This document shows, in pieces, positions 19,489 to 31,331 of a stretch of DNA of 64,000 nucleotides. A program made the position numbers and the translations under genes. Below the pieces are notes generated by a model. That model ran no database searches, was not told the origin of the DNA, and worked only from the letters and a program-made list of their open reading frames with translations. Numbering within the stretch: position 1 is the first letter of the stretch; each line of letters opens with the position of its first letter. This DNA comes from Pseudomonas trivialis (GTDB taxonomy: Bacteria; Pseudomonadota; Gammaproteobacteria; Pseudomonadales; Pseudomonadaceae): positions 62,001 to 126,000 of the forward strand of contig NZ_JYLK01000001.1 in NCBI RefSeq assembly GCF_001439805.1, in the 5' to 3' direction.

Positions 19489-21057
19489 ATGCCCCGGCCC
19501 ACTCGCTACACACTCTTTCCCTTCCTCGCCTGGCTGGCGAAGCAAACGCGCGCGAGCGTCGGACGGGACGCCCTGGTCGGTCTCAGCGGCGCCGTACTTG
19601 CTTTGCCACAGTCGATTGCCTACGCACTGATCGCCGGCCTGCCACCCGAATACGGCCTGTACGCAGCAATCATCCCGGTGCTGATCGCCTGCCTGTGGGG
19701 TTCGTCCTGGCACCTGATCTGCGGGCCCACGGCGGCGATTTCCATCGTGCTCTACGCCAGCGTCAGCCCATTGGCCGTACCCGGCTCGCGTGACTACATC
19801 GGCCTGATCCTGCTGCTGACGTTCCTGGCTGGCGTGTTCCAGTGGCTGCTCGGCCTGCTGCGCTTCGGTGCGCTGGTGAATTTCGTCTCGCACTCCGTGG
19901 TGCTCGGTTTCACCCTCGGCGCCGCCGTGGTCATCGCATTGGGGCAACTGCCCAACCTGCTGGGGCTTGAGTTGCCGAGCCAGACCACCGCCCTCAACAG
20001 CCTGCTGGCGCTGATCGAACATCGCGGCGAGTGGGACCACGCCTCGCTCATCCTGGGCCTCGGCACCTTGCTGCTGGGCGCGTTGCTCAAGTACCGGGTG
20101 CCGCGCTGGCCGACGCTGTTGATCGCGCTGACCCTGAGCAGCCTGGCCGCGTGGCTGTGGCCGGCGATGTTCGGGCACGTAGCGCGGGTAAGCGGGTTTA
20201 TCGGCAAGCTGCCACCGTTCAGCCCGCTGCCGATGGACCTGGACGTGATTCTGCGCCTGCTGCCCGGCGCCGTGGCGGTGGGCATGCTGGGGCTGGTGAC
20301 CAGCCTGTCGATTGCGCGCGCCTTGTCGGCGCGCTCGCAGCAATTGCTCGATGCCAACCAGGAAGTTCGTGCGCAGGGTTTATCCAATATGGTCGGCGGA
20401 TTTTTCTCCGGCTATTTGTCGGCCGGTTCCTTCACGCGCTCGGGCCTCAACCTTGAGGCGGGCGCCTGCTCACCACTGGCCGGGGTATTTTCGGCGCTGT
20501 GGGTGGCGTTGTTCGCGTTGTTTGGCGCGGCGTTGATCGCCCGGATCCCGATCCCGAGCATGGCGGCGAGCATTCTGCTGATTTGCTGGGGCCTGGTGGA
20601 CCGTCGCGCCATTGGCGCGTTGTTCCGGGTCAGTCGCGCGGAATTCGTGGTGATGAGCCTGACACTGCTGGCGACTTTGCTGCTGGAGTTGCAGACGGCC
20701 ATTTACGCGGGGGTGCTGGCCTCGCTGTTTTTTTACCTCAAGCGCACGTCACAACCCAGCGTCCAGCACTGGCGCGACGGTGAAGATGATGTGCTGCGGG
20801 TGGGCGGCTCGATCTTCTTTGGCGCCAGCCATTACCTGCAAGTGCGCCTGCAACGACTCGCGGGGAAGCGGGTGGTGATCGAGGCGCAACAGATCAATTT
20901 CATCGACTATTCGGGGGTGGAGATGCTGCACCAGGAAGCACGGCGGTTGCAGGGGTTGGGACGCAGCCTGACCTTGCGCCGGGCTCGGCCCCAGGTGGTA
21001 GAGGAGCTGAGAAAGCTGGAAGGCGCCGAGCGTTGCCCCCTCCATTTCGAAGACTGA
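19489..21057 (+). CDS. SulP-family anion transporter with STAS domain
   Basis: A 522-residue inner-membrane sulfate permease-family protein. The family signature is clear in GLSGAVLALPQSIAYALIAGLPPEYGLYAAIIP, followed by about eleven or more hydrophobic segments and a short C-terminal STAS domain (from about residue 430, with VVIEAQQINFIDYSGVEMLHQEARRL). Standing after betC and the binding protein, it may take up choline-O-sulfate or export or import sulfate linked to choline-sulfate hydrolysis; ordinary SulP sulfate uptake is the simpler reading. The ATG at 19489 starts at MPRPTRYTL; the in-frame start at 19429 is less likely. Confidence 0.88.
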   Translation: MPRPTRYTLFPFLAWLAKQTRASVGRDALVGLSGAVLALPQSIAYALIAGLPPEYGLYAAIIPVLIACLWGSSWHLICGPTAAISIVLYASVSPLAVPGSRDYIGLILLLTFLAGVFQWLLGLLRFGALVNFVSHSVVLGFTLGAAVVIALGQLPNLLGLELPSQTTALNSLLALIEHRGEWDHASLILGLGTLLLGALLKYRVPRWPTLLIALTLSSLAAWLWPAMFGHVARVSGFIGKLPPFSPLPMDLDVILRLLPGAVAVGMLGLVTSLSIARALSARSQQLLDANQEVRAQGLSNMVGGFFSGYLSAGSFTRSGLNLEAGACSPLAGVFSALWVALFALFGAALIARIPIPSMAASILLICWGLVDRRAIGALFRVSRAEFVVMSLTLLATLLLELQTAIYAGVLASLFFYLKRTSQPSVQHWRDGEDDVLRVGGSIFFGASHYLQVRLQRLAGKRVVIEAQQINFIDYSGVEMLHQEARRLQGLGRSLTLRRARPQVVEELRKLEGAERCPLHFED

Positions 21058-21081
21058 GCCCCTCCCATAACTGGAGGGGTG

Positions 21082-22961
<1,880 letters not shown>

Positions 22962-22993
22962 CTACGCGAATTCGAACCTGAGGAGATGTGCAG

Positions 22994-23971
22994 ATGGCCA
23001 AACGTATCCAGTTCAGCGCCCATGGCGGCCCCGACGTGCTCGAGTACGTGGACTACACGCCCGCAGAGCCCGGCCCACAACAGGTACGGGTGCGCAATGA
23101 GGCCATCGGCCTGAACTTCATCGACACCTATTTCCGCAGCGGCCTCTACGCACCGCCGGCCTTGCCATCGGGCCTGGGTGCAGAAGGCGCGGGCGTGGTC
23201 GACGCGGTGGGCAGCGAAGTCAGCCAATTCAAGGTGGGCGACCGCGTGGCCTACGGCAGCGGGCCGCTCGGCGCCTACAGCGAACTGCATGTGCTGCCGG
23301 CCGCCAACCTGGTGCACCTGCCGGACGACATCAGCTTCGAACAGGCGGCCGGCGCGATGCTCAAGGGCCTCACCGTGCAATACCTGTTGCGCCAGACCTA
23401 TGAGGTGAAGGCGGGCGACACCATTCTGTTCCACGCAGCCGCCGGTGGCGTGGGCTCCCTGGCCTGTCAGTGGGCCAAGGCTCTGGGCGCGAAGCTGATC
23501 GGCACCGTGAGCTCGCCGGAAAAGGCCGCGCTGGCCAAATCCCTCGGCGCCTGGGCAACCATCGATTACAGCAAGGAAAACGTCGCACAGCGTGTGCTGG
23601 AGCTGACCGACGGCAAAAAGGTGCCGGTGGTGTACGACGGCGTGGGCAAGGATACCTGGCTGACATCCTTGGACAGCGTGGCGCCACGGGGTCTGGTGGT
23701 GAGCTTCGGCAATGCGTCGGGTGCCGTGGACGGGGTGAACCTGGGGATTCTGTCGGCGAAGGGCTCGCTGTATGTCACCCGGCCGACGCTGGCGACTTAC
23801 GCCGGCAACGCGAAGGACTTGCAGGTGATGGCCGATGACCTGTTTTCGATGATCAAGAGCGGCAAGGTGCGCATTGATATCAACCAGCGCTATTCGCTGG
23901 CGGAGGCGGCGAAGGCGCAGACAGCGCTGTCGGGGCGGCGCACTACAGGGTCGACTATTTTGTTGCCTTGA
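22994..23971 (+). CDS. qor: NADPH:quinone reductase, zeta-crystallin type
   Basis: A 325-residue zinc-free medium-chain dehydrogenase. The N-terminal catalytic domain includes GLNFIDTYFRSGLY, and the NADPH fold is HAAAGGVGSLACQWAKALGAKLIGTVSS, typical of Qor. It reduces quinones by one or two electrons in the cytoplasm. The ATG at 22994 is preceded by GGAGA at a good distance; the in-frame GTG two codons earlier is too close to it. Its position divergent from hemF matches P. aeruginosa. Confidence 0.94.
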   Translation: MAKRIQFSAHGGPDVLEYVDYTPAEPGPQQVRVRNEAIGLNFIDTYFRSGLYAPPALPSGLGAEGAGVVDAVGSEVSQFKVGDRVAYGSGPLGAYSELHVLPAANLVHLPDDISFEQAAGAMLKGLTVQYLLRQTYEVKAGDTILFHAAAGGVGSLACQWAKALGAKLIGTVSSPEKAALAKSLGAWATIDYSKENVAQRVLELTDGKKVPVVYDGVGKDTWLTSLDSVAPRGLVVSFGNASGAVDGVNLGILSAKGSLYVTRPTLATYAGNAKDLQVMADDLFSMIKSGKVRIDINQRYSLAEAAKAQTALSGRRTTGSTILLP

Positions 23972-23978
23972 GGGCCTC

Positions 23979-23999
23979 ATCGCGGGCTTGCCCGCGATA
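23979..23999. repeat. Short REP palindrome
   Basis: ATCGCGGGC-TTG-CCCGCGAT is a perfect 9-base inverted repeat between the convergent qor and tsaC genes. It is a common type in fluorescent Pseudomonas and could act as a terminator stem or REP. Confidence 0.75.
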
Positions 24000-24013
24000 G
24001 GCGCGACGCGGTC

Positions 24014-24571
24014 TCAGGAAGGCCGCACCACCTCGCCCGTCACCAGGTTGCGAATCAGGCTCGGGTTCTTGCGCCCACCCAACGCGCCCCCCAACACCCG
24101 ATCCACCTGCCCGCGGAAATACTGCTCCACGCGAATCCGCGAGCGGGCGGCCGGGCGGCCCTGGGGGTTGGCCGAGGTGGAGATCAACGGGCCCACCAGC
24201 GAGCACAGGTCCCGCACCAGCGGGTGATCGGTGACCCGCAGCGCGACGGTGTCATGAACACCGGTCACCCATTCGGGCAACAAATCCTGATGAGGCACCA
24301 GCCAGGTGTTCGGCCCTGGCCAGGTGCTGGCCATGCGGTCGATCCAATCCTGCGGGAAGTCTTCGAACAGAAAGTCGAACTGGCGAATCGTGTCCGCCAC
24401 CAGAATCAGGCCTTTGTCCACCGAGCGGTTCTTGATCGCCAGCAGGCGGTCCACCGCTTCTTCGTTCCACGGGTCACAGCCCAGGCCCCAGACGGCTTCG
24501 GTTGGATAGGCAATCACTGCGCCTGCGCGAATTTCCCGTGCGGTTTCCAGCACACGCCACCTGTTGACCAT
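24014..24571 (-). CDS. tsaC: Threonylcarbamoyl-AMP synthase
   Basis: A 185-residue YrdC-domain enzyme that makes L-threonylcarbamoyladenylate from threonine, bicarbonate and ATP for t6A37 modification of tRNA. The KxR/SxN pattern is visible: [15 protein letters not shown], the [11 protein letters not shown] segment, and [14 protein letters not shown]. The length matches the short TsaC form without the Sua5 domain. It lies downstream of dprA on the same strand, the usual gammaproteobacterial arrangement. Confidence 0.95.
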   Translation of the reverse strand: MVNRWRVLETAREIRAGAVIAYPTEAVWGLGCDPWNEEAVDRLLAIKNRSVDKGLILVADTIRQFDFLFEDFPQDWIDRMASTWPGPNTWLVPHQDLLPEWVTGVHDTVALRVTDHPLVRDLCSLVGPLISTSANPQGRPAARSRIRVEQYFRGQVDRVLGGALGGRKNPSLIRNLVTGEVVRPS

Positions 24572-24630
24572 TTGCTCACTCTCCAGACAAAAGCTCTGCG
24601 CAGTTTACCGATCTTCCTTACAAAACCCAG

Positions 24631-25734
24631 CTACAAAGCCTGGCAGCGCGCAAGCCAACGCCCACTTTCGCAGGTCACCTGACCTTCGAGCTCCAGTTCC
24701 GTGAGGGTGGCGAGTACCTGGGACAACGGCCGTCCGCTGGCAATCGCCAAGGCCTCGCTGGTGTGCGGCGCGGCGTGCAGCAGCGCCACCAGCGGATGGG
24801 TGACCGGCAGTGGCGCGGGGCGTGACAAGGCCTGCCAGCCGCGTAGTCCTTCGAGGATATGCTCAATGGTTTCCACCAGCACCGCGCCATCGCGGATCAA
24901 TTGATGACAGCCCTTGGCCCCGGGATGATGGATGGACCCCGGAATCGCATACACCTCGCGCCCTTGCTCGGCCGCCAGTTTCGCCGTGATCAGCGAACCG
25001 CTGGCCATGCTCGCTTCCACCACCAGCACCCCCAGGGACAGACCGCTGATGATGCGATTGCGCCGCGGGAAGTTGCCGGCCTGGGGCCCGGCGTCCAGCG
25101 GGAACTCGGAAACCACGGCGCTGCCCTGGTCGATCATCGCGGCGGCGAGCCGTCGGTGGCGCTGTGGATAAAGATTTTCCAGGCCGGTGCCGAGCACGCC
25201 GATTGTCTGGCCTCCCACGTCCAGTGCGGCCTGATGCGCAGCGCCATCAATGCCCAGGGCCAGGCCGCTGGTGATGACAAAACCGGCGCTTGCCAGGCTG
25301 CGGGAAAACGCGGCAGCAGTGTCCATGCCGGGACGCGAAGCACGACGGCTGCCGACCATCGCCAGTTGTGGTTTTTCCAGGATCAGCGGGTCGCCGGCGA
25401 CGAATAACAGCGGTGGCGCGTTATCGATCTCGGCCAGCAAGGCGGGGTACTCGGGTTGGTCCCACATCAGTAAATGCTGGCCCGCACGTTCAAGCCAGGC
25501 CAATGCCACAGCGGCGCCCTCACGGATTTCGGGACTGCGCCGAGCGTCGGCGCTGCTGGCCGGCAACCCGAGTGAACGCCAGGCACTGGCCGGTGCACTG
25601 ATGGCACTGGAGGCCGAGCCGAACGCTTCGATCAGCAGGTGAAAACGCTTCGGCCCCAGTTCCGGCAGCCGATGCAGACGCAGCCTTGCTTCCAGTTCTG
25701 ACGGGGATATTTCATGGCGATTTATTGCGAGCAT
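24631..25734 (-). CDS. dprA: DNA-processing protein DprA
   Basis: A 367-residue Rossmann-fold protein that loads RecA on incoming single-stranded DNA in transformation. Conserved parts are MVGSRRASRPGMDTAAAFSRSLA, ITSGLALGIDGAAHQAAL, GTGLENLYPQRHRRLAA and FPRRNRIISGLSLGVLVVEA. A C-terminal winged-helix-like domain (about residues 300-365) follows. An N-terminal SAM-like region precedes the Rossmann fold. Two perfect DnaA boxes lie in and just upstream of it (25163 and 25760). The length is normal. Confidence 0.95.
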   Translation of the reverse strand: MLAINRHEISPSELEARLRLHRLPELGPKRFHLLIEAFGSASSAISAPASAWRSLGLPASSADARRSPEIREGAAVALAWLERAGQHLLMWDQPEYPALLAEIDNAPPLLFVAGDPLILEKPQLAMVGSRRASRPGMDTAAAFSRSLASAGFVITSGLALGIDGAAHQAALDVGGQTIGVLGTGLENLYPQRHRRLAAAMIDQGSAVVSEFPLDAGPQAGNFPRRNRIISGLSLGVLVVEASMASGSLITAKLAAEQGREVYAIPGSIHHPGAKGCHQLIRDGAVLVETIEHILEGLRGWQALSRPAPLPVTHPLVALLHAAPHTSEALAIASGRPLSQVLATLTELELEGQVTCESGRWLARCQAL

Positions 25735-25793
25735 AGGATCATCCTTGACCTGAACAACATGTGGATAACTCTGTTGGTAACTTATTTAGCAAC

Positions 25794-26573
25794 CTACTCA
25801 TTGTGTTTGGCAGCAGTCTCAAAACGGTCCTGTACCGCCAGCGGTTGAGAGGCCTTGAGCACCAAGCCATAGCTGAGTTTTTCGTAAGTGCGAAACACCA
25901 GCAGGGTGCCGGCGCGTGCATCAGGAAGCTTCACTAACGCGCCGGTAAGAACGTCGCGCACGCTGGCACCGGTTTTGATCACGCTGAGCACCTGGCCTTC
26001 GACCAGGCCGTCCCGGCGCCCCTTGTTCAGGGTCACGGCGTCGAGTACGCCGATCTGCGTCACACCCTTGGGAATATCGATGATCGTGCCTTCGATGAAA
26101 GGCCCAGGCTGCGCAGCGTCCAGGCGTTCCAGCGCAATCGCCGACGGTGCGCGGAGCAGGCGGTCGCCGGGACGTATCTCCTGAGTGATCCGCTGAACGG
26201 CAAGCGTGCTGAGGTCGCCAGCGGTTATAAAACGCGCAGTGCCGATGTCGTCGGCGTTGACGCCCAACAACTCCTGGGTTCGAGGATCGGTGTAGGCCTT
26301 GCCGCGTCGGAATATTCCGTAAATGGGCTGGGAAGGGTCCAGATTGCCCCTGGCATGCACGCGTTCATCGTTGGCGCCCAACACACGGCCGGCGCCCGCC
26401 GCGATGATGTAGGGTGCGTTGTCCAGGTCCTGGGGTGAGTCAAAAATGCGGTTGTGCAACAAAAAACGCTGGATGGCCTGTTGCGTGGTGTGATCCAGGC
26501 GTGGGCCTGGTGGGGGAATCAGGGCCGTGGCAAATGGGGCCCAGAGCAGCAAGACGAGTAGCGATTTCCTCAT
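25794..26573 (-). CDS. Exported protein related to the dprA-linked LysM protein, LysM domain missing
   Basis: A 259-residue exported protein. The signal peptide (about 1-18, [17 protein letters not shown]) is followed directly by [29 protein letters not shown]. The rest resembles the protein encoded between dprA and def in other Pseudomonas (PA0020 in P. aeruginosa, about 340 residues from memory): [54 protein letters not shown] and a beta-rich C-terminus. Relatives carry an N-terminal LysM domain after the signal (VVKGDTLWDI type). No such motif is present here or in the 135 bases upstream. The start has an AAGGAGA site. The body's function is unknown. Confidence 0.8.
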   Translation of the reverse strand: MRKSLLVLLLWAPFATALIPPPGPRLDHTTQQAIQRFLLHNRIFDSPQDLDNAPYIIAAGAGRVLGANDERVHARGNLDPSQPIYGIFRRGKAYTDPRTQELLGVNADDIGTARFITAGDLSTLAVQRITQEIRPGDRLLRAPSAIALERLDAAQPGPFIEGTIIDIPKGVTQIGVLDAVTLNKGRRDGLVEGQVLSVIKTGASVRDVLTGALVKLPDARAGTLLVFRTYEKLSYGLVLKASQPLAVQDRFETAAKHNE

Positions 26574-26604
26574 GGGGTGAATCTCCTTTATTATGTGCGT
26601 TCGC

Positions 26605-26643
26605 GTGAAACGTCAGCGCCTTCGCGGCTTTCGAACGTTTCAC
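26605..26643. promoter_or_regulatory. Inverted repeat in the def divergent gap
   Basis: GTGAAACGT (26605-26613) and ACGTTTCAC (26635-26643) are perfect inverted 9-mers, 21 bases apart, between the exported-protein gene and def. It could be an operator or a leader hairpin; nothing else supports either choice. Confidence 0.35.
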
Positions 26644-26708
26644 ACCGGCTGCCTGGGTCCATCCCACCGCCGATTTGCCTCTACCTCACATGTGCAGCAA
26701 TTACGCTT

Positions 26709-27215
26709 ATGGCTATTTTGAACATCCTCGAATTTCCCGACTCGCGCCTGCGCACGATCGCCAAGCCGGTGGCCGTAGTGGACGACAAGGTTCGTCAGTT
26801 GGTCGATGACATGTTTGAAACAATGTATGAAGCGCCGGGCATCGGTCTCGCCGCGACCCAGGTCAATGTTCACCTGCGCGTGGTGGTCATGGACCTGTCC
26901 GAAGACCGCAGCGAACCGAAGGTGTACATCAACCCCGAGTTCGAGCCGCTGACCGACGAGATGGGCGAGTACCAGGAAGGCTGCCTGTCGGTGCCGGAGT
27001 TCTACGAGAGCGTCGAGCGCCCGCTGCGCGTGAAGATCAAGGCCCTGGACCGCGATGGCAAGCCCTTCGAGCTGATTGCCGAAGGCCTGCTGGCGGTGTG
27101 CATCCAGCACGAATGCGACCACCTCAACGGCAAGCTGTTTGTCGATTATCTGTCCACGCTCAAGCGTGACCGGATCAAGAAGAAGCTGGAAAAAAAGCAT
27201 CGCCAGCAAGCTTGA
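26709..27215 (+). CDS. def: Peptide deformylase
   Basis: A 168-residue metalloenzyme that removes the formyl group from nascent proteins. All three motifs are intact: GIGLAATQV (44-52), EGCLSVP with metal ligand Cys92, and QHECDHLNG with His134, Glu135 and His138. The ATG at 26709 begins [15 protein letters not shown], standard for the family. It is the first gene of the def-fmt-rsmB-trkA cluster. A hairpin at 27228-27251 lies between def and fmt. Confidence 0.97.
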   Translation: MAILNILEFPDSRLRTIAKPVAVVDDKVRQLVDDMFETMYEAPGIGLAATQVNVHLRVVVMDLSEDRSEPKVYINPEFEPLTDEMGEYQEGCLSVPEFYESVERPLRVKIKALDRDGKPFELIAEGLLAVCIQHECDHLNGKLFVDYLSTLKRDRIKKKLEKKHRQQA

Positions 27216-27227
27216 TGCCTCCTTCCA

Positions 27228-27256
27228 AAGGCTTGCTGCGGCAAGCCTTTTTCTTT
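27228..27256 (+). terminator. Hairpin with T-rich tail between def and fmt
   Basis: AAAGGCTTGC-TGCG-GCAAGCCTTT is a perfect 10-base stem followed by a T-rich run. It may attenuate transcription into fmt rather than stop it fully, because def and fmt are normally cotranscribed. Confidence 0.7.
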
Positions 27257-27283
27257 TGTGACTGTTTTTAACCGAGACCTCCC

Positions 27284-28237
27284 ATGACCGAGCCACTGCG
27301 CATTGTTTTTGCCGGTACACCCGAATTTGCCGCCGAACACTTGAAGGCGCTGCTTGCCAGCCCTCACGCGATTGTCGCGGTGTACACCCAGCCGGATCGC
27401 CCGGCCGGTCGCGGGCAAAAACTGATGCCGAGCCCGGTCAAGCAACTGGCGCTTGAGCACAATATTCCCGTGCTGCAGCCGCCGACGTTGCGCAACGCCG
27501 AGGCCCAGGCCGAACTGGCCGCGCTCAAGCCCGACCTGCTGGTGGTCGTGGCCTACGGCCTGATCCTGCCGCAGGCAGTGCTGGATATCCCACGCCTGGG
27601 CTGCATCAACAGCCACGCGTCGCTGCTGCCACGCTGGCGCGGTGCGGCGCCGATCCAGCGCGCCGTAGAAGCCGGTGACAGCGAAAGCGGCATCACCGTG
27701 ATGCGCATGGAGGCAGGCCTGGACACCGGCCCGATGCTGCTCAAAGTCACTACCCCCATCACCGGCGAAGACACCGGTGGCAGCCTGCACGACCGCCTGG
27801 CCGAACTGGGCCCGCCCGCCGTGATCCAGGCCATCGCCGGCCTCGCAGACGGCAGCCTGCAAGGCGACGTGCAGGACGACAGCCTGGCTACCTACGCCCA
27901 CAAGCTGAACAAAGACGAAGCGCGCATCGACTGGAGCCGCCCGGCCGTGGAACTGGAGCGCTTGGTGCGTGCATTCAACCCGTGGCCGATCTGCCACAGC
28001 ACGTTAAACGGCGAAGCCTTGAAAGTGCTGGCCGCTACCCTGGCCGAAGGCGAGGGCGCGCCGGGTGAAATCATCGGCGCCAGCAAGGACGGTCTGGTGG
28101 TCGCGTGCGGTGAACAGGCGCTGTGCCTGAACCGTCTGCAATTGCCGGGGGGCAAGGCGCTGAACTTCAGTGACTTGTTCAACAGCCGCCGTGAGAAATT
28201 TTCCCTGGGCACCCTCCTTGGGGCGGTCGCGCGATGA
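27284..28237 (+). CDS. fmt: Methionyl-tRNA formyltransferase
   Basis: A 317-residue enzyme that formylates initiator Met-tRNA using 10-formyltetrahydrofolate. The catalytic region [20 protein letters not shown] and the downstream Asp in [11 protein letters not shown] are present, as is the start [15 protein letters not shown]. The C-terminal OB-like domain (about residues 206-317) binds tRNA. Its stop overlaps the rsmB ATG by four bases. Confidence 0.97.
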   Translation: MTEPLRIVFAGTPEFAAEHLKALLASPHAIVAVYTQPDRPAGRGQKLMPSPVKQLALEHNIPVLQPPTLRNAEAQAELAALKPDLLVVVAYGLILPQAVLDIPRLGCINSHASLLPRWRGAAPIQRAVEAGDSESGITVMRMEAGLDTGPMLLKVTTPITGEDTGGSLHDRLAELGPPAVIQAIAGLADGSLQGDVQDDSLATYAHKLNKDEARIDWSRPAVELERLVRAFNPWPICHSTLNGEALKVLAATLAEGEGAPGEIIGASKDGLVVACGEQALCLNRLQLPGGKALNFSDLFNSRREKFSLGTLLGAVAR

Positions 28238-29544
28238 ACCCTCGTCTGGCTGCCGCCAAGGCCTTGGCCGCCGTCCTCAACGGCAAGGCGTCGCTGAACA
28301 GTTCTCTGCCGCCCCAGTTGGACAAGGTGGAAGACCGCGACCGCAGCTTCACCCAGGACCTGGCTTTTGGCACCGCCCGCTGGCAGCCGCGTTTGTCGGC
28401 GTTGGCGGCCAAGTTGCTGCAGAAGCCGTTCAAGGCTGCCGATGCTGATGTGGAGGCGCTGCTGTTGGTGGGCCTTTATCAACTGCTGTATACACGCGTA
28501 CCGGCCCATGCCGCCATCGGCGAAACCGTCGGTTGCGCCGACAAGCTGAAAAAACCCTGGGCCAAGGCGCTGCTCAACGCCGTGCTGCGCCGCGCCCAGC
28601 GTGAAAGCGAAACGCTGCTGGCCGAGCTTGAGCACGACCCGGTGGTGCGCACCGCCCACCCGCGCTGGCTGCAAAAATCCCTGAAGGCGTTCTGGCCCGC
28701 GCACTGGGAAGCCATTTGCGCGGCCAACAATGCACACCCGCCGATGATCCTGCGGGTTAACCGTCGCCATCACAGCCGTGACGCCTATTTGCAGTTGCTG
28801 ACCGCTGCCGGCATTGCAGCCGCCGCCTGTGTGTACAGCATCGATGGCATCGTGCTCGAAGCGGCTGCCGATGTACGCAGCCTGCCGGGCTTCGCCGAAG
28901 GCTGGATCAGCGTGCAGGACGAAGCCGCGCAACTGGCCGCCGACCTGCTCGACCTCGCCCCCGGCCAACGCGTGCTCGACGCCTGTTGCGCCCCCGGCGG
29001 CAAGACCTGTCACATCCTGGAAGTTGAAAAAGACCTGGCCGGTGTCGTCGCGGTGGACCTCGAAGCCAAGCGCCTGGTGCGCGTGCGGGAAAACCTCGCG
29101 CGTCTGGGCCTGAGCGCCGAGCTGATCGCCGCCGATGGCCGTGACACCGCCACCTGGTGGGACGGCAAGCCGTTCCAGCGCATCCTGCTCGACGCGCCAT
29201 GCTCGGCGACTGGTGTGATCCGCCGTCACCCGGATATCAAGCTCACCCGACAAGCCGACGACATCGCTGCGCTGGCCGTGCTGCAAGGGCAATTGCTCGA
29301 CGCGCTGTGGCCGACCCTGGAAGTGGGCGGCATTCTGCTCTACGCCACATGCTCCACGTTACCGACCGAAAACACCGAGGTCATCCAGGCCTTTCTTGCG
29401 CGCACCAGCGGCGCGCGCGAGCTGGACCTGGCCACCACGGCCGGCATCAAGCAGCCCCACGGACGTCAACTGCTCGCGCAGGAAGGCGGACACGATGGCT
29501 TCTACTACGCCAAACTGATCAAGATCGCCGCCGCGCGCGGCTGA
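28234..29544 (+). CDS. rsmB: 16S rRNA m5C967 methyltransferase
   Basis: A 436-residue SAM-dependent rRNA cytosine methyltransferase. The N-terminal NusB-like RNA-binding domain (about 1-140) is followed by the Rossmann methyltransferase domain with [34 protein letters not shown] and the catalytic cysteine in [16 protein letters not shown]. It is coupled to fmt by a four-base overlap, and trkA follows after 22 bases. Confidence 0.96.
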   Translation: MNPRLAAAKALAAVLNGKASLNSSLPPQLDKVEDRDRSFTQDLAFGTARWQPRLSALAAKLLQKPFKAADADVEALLLVGLYQLLYTRVPAHAAIGETVGCADKLKKPWAKALLNAVLRRAQRESETLLAELEHDPVVRTAHPRWLQKSLKAFWPAHWEAICAANNAHPPMILRVNRRHHSRDAYLQLLTAAGIAAAACVYSIDGIVLEAAADVRSLPGFAEGWISVQDEAAQLAADLLDLAPGQRVLDACCAPGGKTCHILEVEKDLAGVVAVDLEAKRLVRVRENLARLGLSAELIAADGRDTATWWDGKPFQRILLDAPCSATGVIRRHPDIKLTRQADDIAALAVLQGQLLDALWPTLEVGGILLYATCSTLPTENTEVIQAFLARTSGARELDLATTAGIKQPHGRQLLAQEGGHDGFYYAKLIKIAAARG

Positions 29545-29566
29545 ACGGTTTTAAGGGAGTGACCGG

Positions 29567-30940
29567 ATGAAAATCATCATCCTCGGGGCAGGGCAGGTGG
29601 GTGGCAGCCTGGCCGAACATCTGGCCAGCGAAGCCAACGACATCACCGTGGTCGACACCGATGCCGAGCGCCTGCGCAACCTCGGCGACCGCCTGGACAT
29701 TCGCACGGTGCAAGGGCGTGCGTCGTTCCCGACGGTGCTGCGTCAGGCCGGTGCCGACGATGCCGACATGCTGGTGGCCGTGACCAACAGCGACGAAACC
29801 AACATGGTCGCCTGCCAGGTCGCCCACACCCTGTTCCACACGCCAACCAAGATCGCCCGCGTGCGCGAAGCGGCCTACCTGACCCGCGCCGGCCTGTTCG
29901 ACAATGACGCGATTCCGGTAGACGTGCTGATCAGTCCAGAACAGGTGGTCACCCACTACATCAAGCGTCTGATCGAAATTCCCGGCGCCCTGCAGGTGAT
30001 CGACTTCGCCGGCGGCAAGGCGCAGCTGGTAGCCGTGAAGGCCTACTACGGCGGGCCGCTGGTAGGCCATCAACTGCGCCAGTTACGCGAGCACATGCCC
30101 AATGTGGAAACCCGCGTGGCCGCGATCTTCCGCCGTGACCGACCGATCCTGCCCCAGGGCGACACGGTGATCGAGGCCGACGACGAGGTGTTTTTCATCG
30201 CGGCCAAGGCGAATATTCGTGCCGTGATGAGCGAAATGCGGCGGCTGGATGAGACCTACAAGCGCATCGTGATTGCCGGTGGTGGGCAGATCGGTGAGCG
30301 CCTGGCCGAGGCCATCGAGAGCCGCTACCAGGTCAAGATCATCGAGATGAGCCCCTCGCGTTGCCGGCATCTGTCCGACACCCTCGACAGCACCGTCGTG
30401 CTGCAAGGCAGCGCCTCGGACCGCGACCTGCTGATGGAGGAAAACATCGCCGACGCCGATATCTTCCTGGCACTGACCAACGATGACGAAGCCAACATCA
30501 TGTCTTCGCTGCTGGCCAAGCGGCTGGGCGCCAAGAAGGTCATGACCATCATCAACAACCCGGCGTATGTCGACCTCATTCAGGGCGGCGATATCGACAT
30601 CGCGATCAGCCCGCAACTGGCAACCATTGGCACCTTGCTGGCCCATGTGCGCCGTGGCGATATCGTCAGCGTGCACTCCCTGCGCCGTGGGGCGGCGGAG
30701 GCCATTGAGGCGATTGCCCACGGTGACTCGAAGTCCAGCAAGGTGATCGGCAAGGCCATCCGCGATATCGGCCTGCCGCCAGGCACCACCATTGGCGCGA
30801 TCATTCGCGACGAGGAAGTGCTGATTGCCCACGACGACACGGTGATTGCCAGCGGCGACCACGTCATCCTTTTCCTTGTGGATAAAAAACATATCCGTGA
30901 CGTGGAGAAGTTGTTCCACGTGGGCTTGAGTTTTTTCTGA
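29567..30940 (+). CDS. trkA: Trk potassium uptake regulatory protein
   Basis: A 457-residue cytoplasmic peripheral protein that gates the TrkH/TrkG potassium channel. It has two RCK_N plus RCK_C modules: the first nucleotide fold is [17 protein letters not shown], the second [18 protein letters not shown], each followed by a TrkA_C domain. A perfect DnaA box (30877) and a parS-like half (30912-30923) lie in its 3' end. Confidence 0.96.
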   Translation: MKIIILGAGQVGGSLAEHLASEANDITVVDTDAERLRNLGDRLDIRTVQGRASFPTVLRQAGADDADMLVAVTNSDETNMVACQVAHTLFHTPTKIARVREAAYLTRAGLFDNDAIPVDVLISPEQVVTHYIKRLIEIPGALQVIDFAGGKAQLVAVKAYYGGPLVGHQLRQLREHMPNVETRVAAIFRRDRPILPQGDTVIEADDEVFFIAAKANIRAVMSEMRRLDETYKRIVIAGGGQIGERLAEAIESRYQVKIIEMSPSRCRHLSDTLDSTVVLQGSASDRDLLMEENIADADIFLALTNDDEANIMSSLLAKRLGAKKVMTIINNPAYVDLIQGGDIDIAISPQLATIGTLLAHVRRGDIVSVHSLRRGAAEAIEAIAHGDSKSSKVIGKAIRDIGLPPGTTIGAIIRDEEVLIAHDDTVIASGDHVILFLVDKKHIRDVEKLFHVGLSFF

Positions 30941-30958
30941 TCGAACGGAGTGACTGCG

Positions 30959-31270
30959 ATGCTCGAATCCCTGGAAAAAATGCTGGCCAAGGGTGTGGAT
31001 AATTCACTGCTGCGCTTTGGCTTGGGCAAGGGTTATCTGGACTTGAAGGACAACGCCAGAGCGGCGGAGCATTTGCGGAAGTGCGTTGAGTTTGATCCGA
31101 AGTATTCGGCGGCCTGGAAATTGTTGGGCAAGGCCCATGCAGGCTTGGGCGATAGCGCTGCAGCGCGGCTGGCGTGGGAAAAGGGCATCGAAGCGGCCCA
31201 GGCCCATGGCGACAAACAGGCCGAAAAAGAGATGACGGTGTTCCTGAAGAAACTCGACCGCCAGATTTAA
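30959..31270 (+). CDS. Small TPR-repeat protein
   Basis: A 103-residue cytoplasmic protein made of about two tetratricopeptide repeats (LLRFGLGKGYLDLKDNARAAEHLRKCVEFDPKYSAAWKLLGKAHAGLGDSAAARLAWEKGI read in sections). It is probably an adaptor; no partner can be named. It starts 18 bases after trkA with a GGAG site, so it is likely cotranscribed. The ATG at 30959 is preferred to an in-frame GTG at 30950 that would overlap the ribosome site. A perfect DnaA box lies at 30994-31002. Confidence 0.85.
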   Translation: MLESLEKMLAKGVDNSLLRFGLGKGYLDLKDNARAAEHLRKCVEFDPKYSAAWKLLGKAHAGLGDSAAARLAWEKGIEAAQAHGDKQAEKEMTVFLKKLDRQI

Positions 31271-31281
31271 CCTGAACCCAA

Positions 31282-31309
31282 TGTGGGCGGGAGCAAGCCC
31301 CCTCCCACA
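31282..31309. repeat. REP-type palindrome
   Basis: TGTGGGCGGGAGCAAGCCCC followed by CTCCCACA forms an imperfect palindrome between the convergent TPR and htrB genes. It is the same family as the elements at 2600, 4611 and 12598. Confidence 0.78.
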
Positions 31310-31331
31310 CTGGTTTTGTACCTACCTTGTG

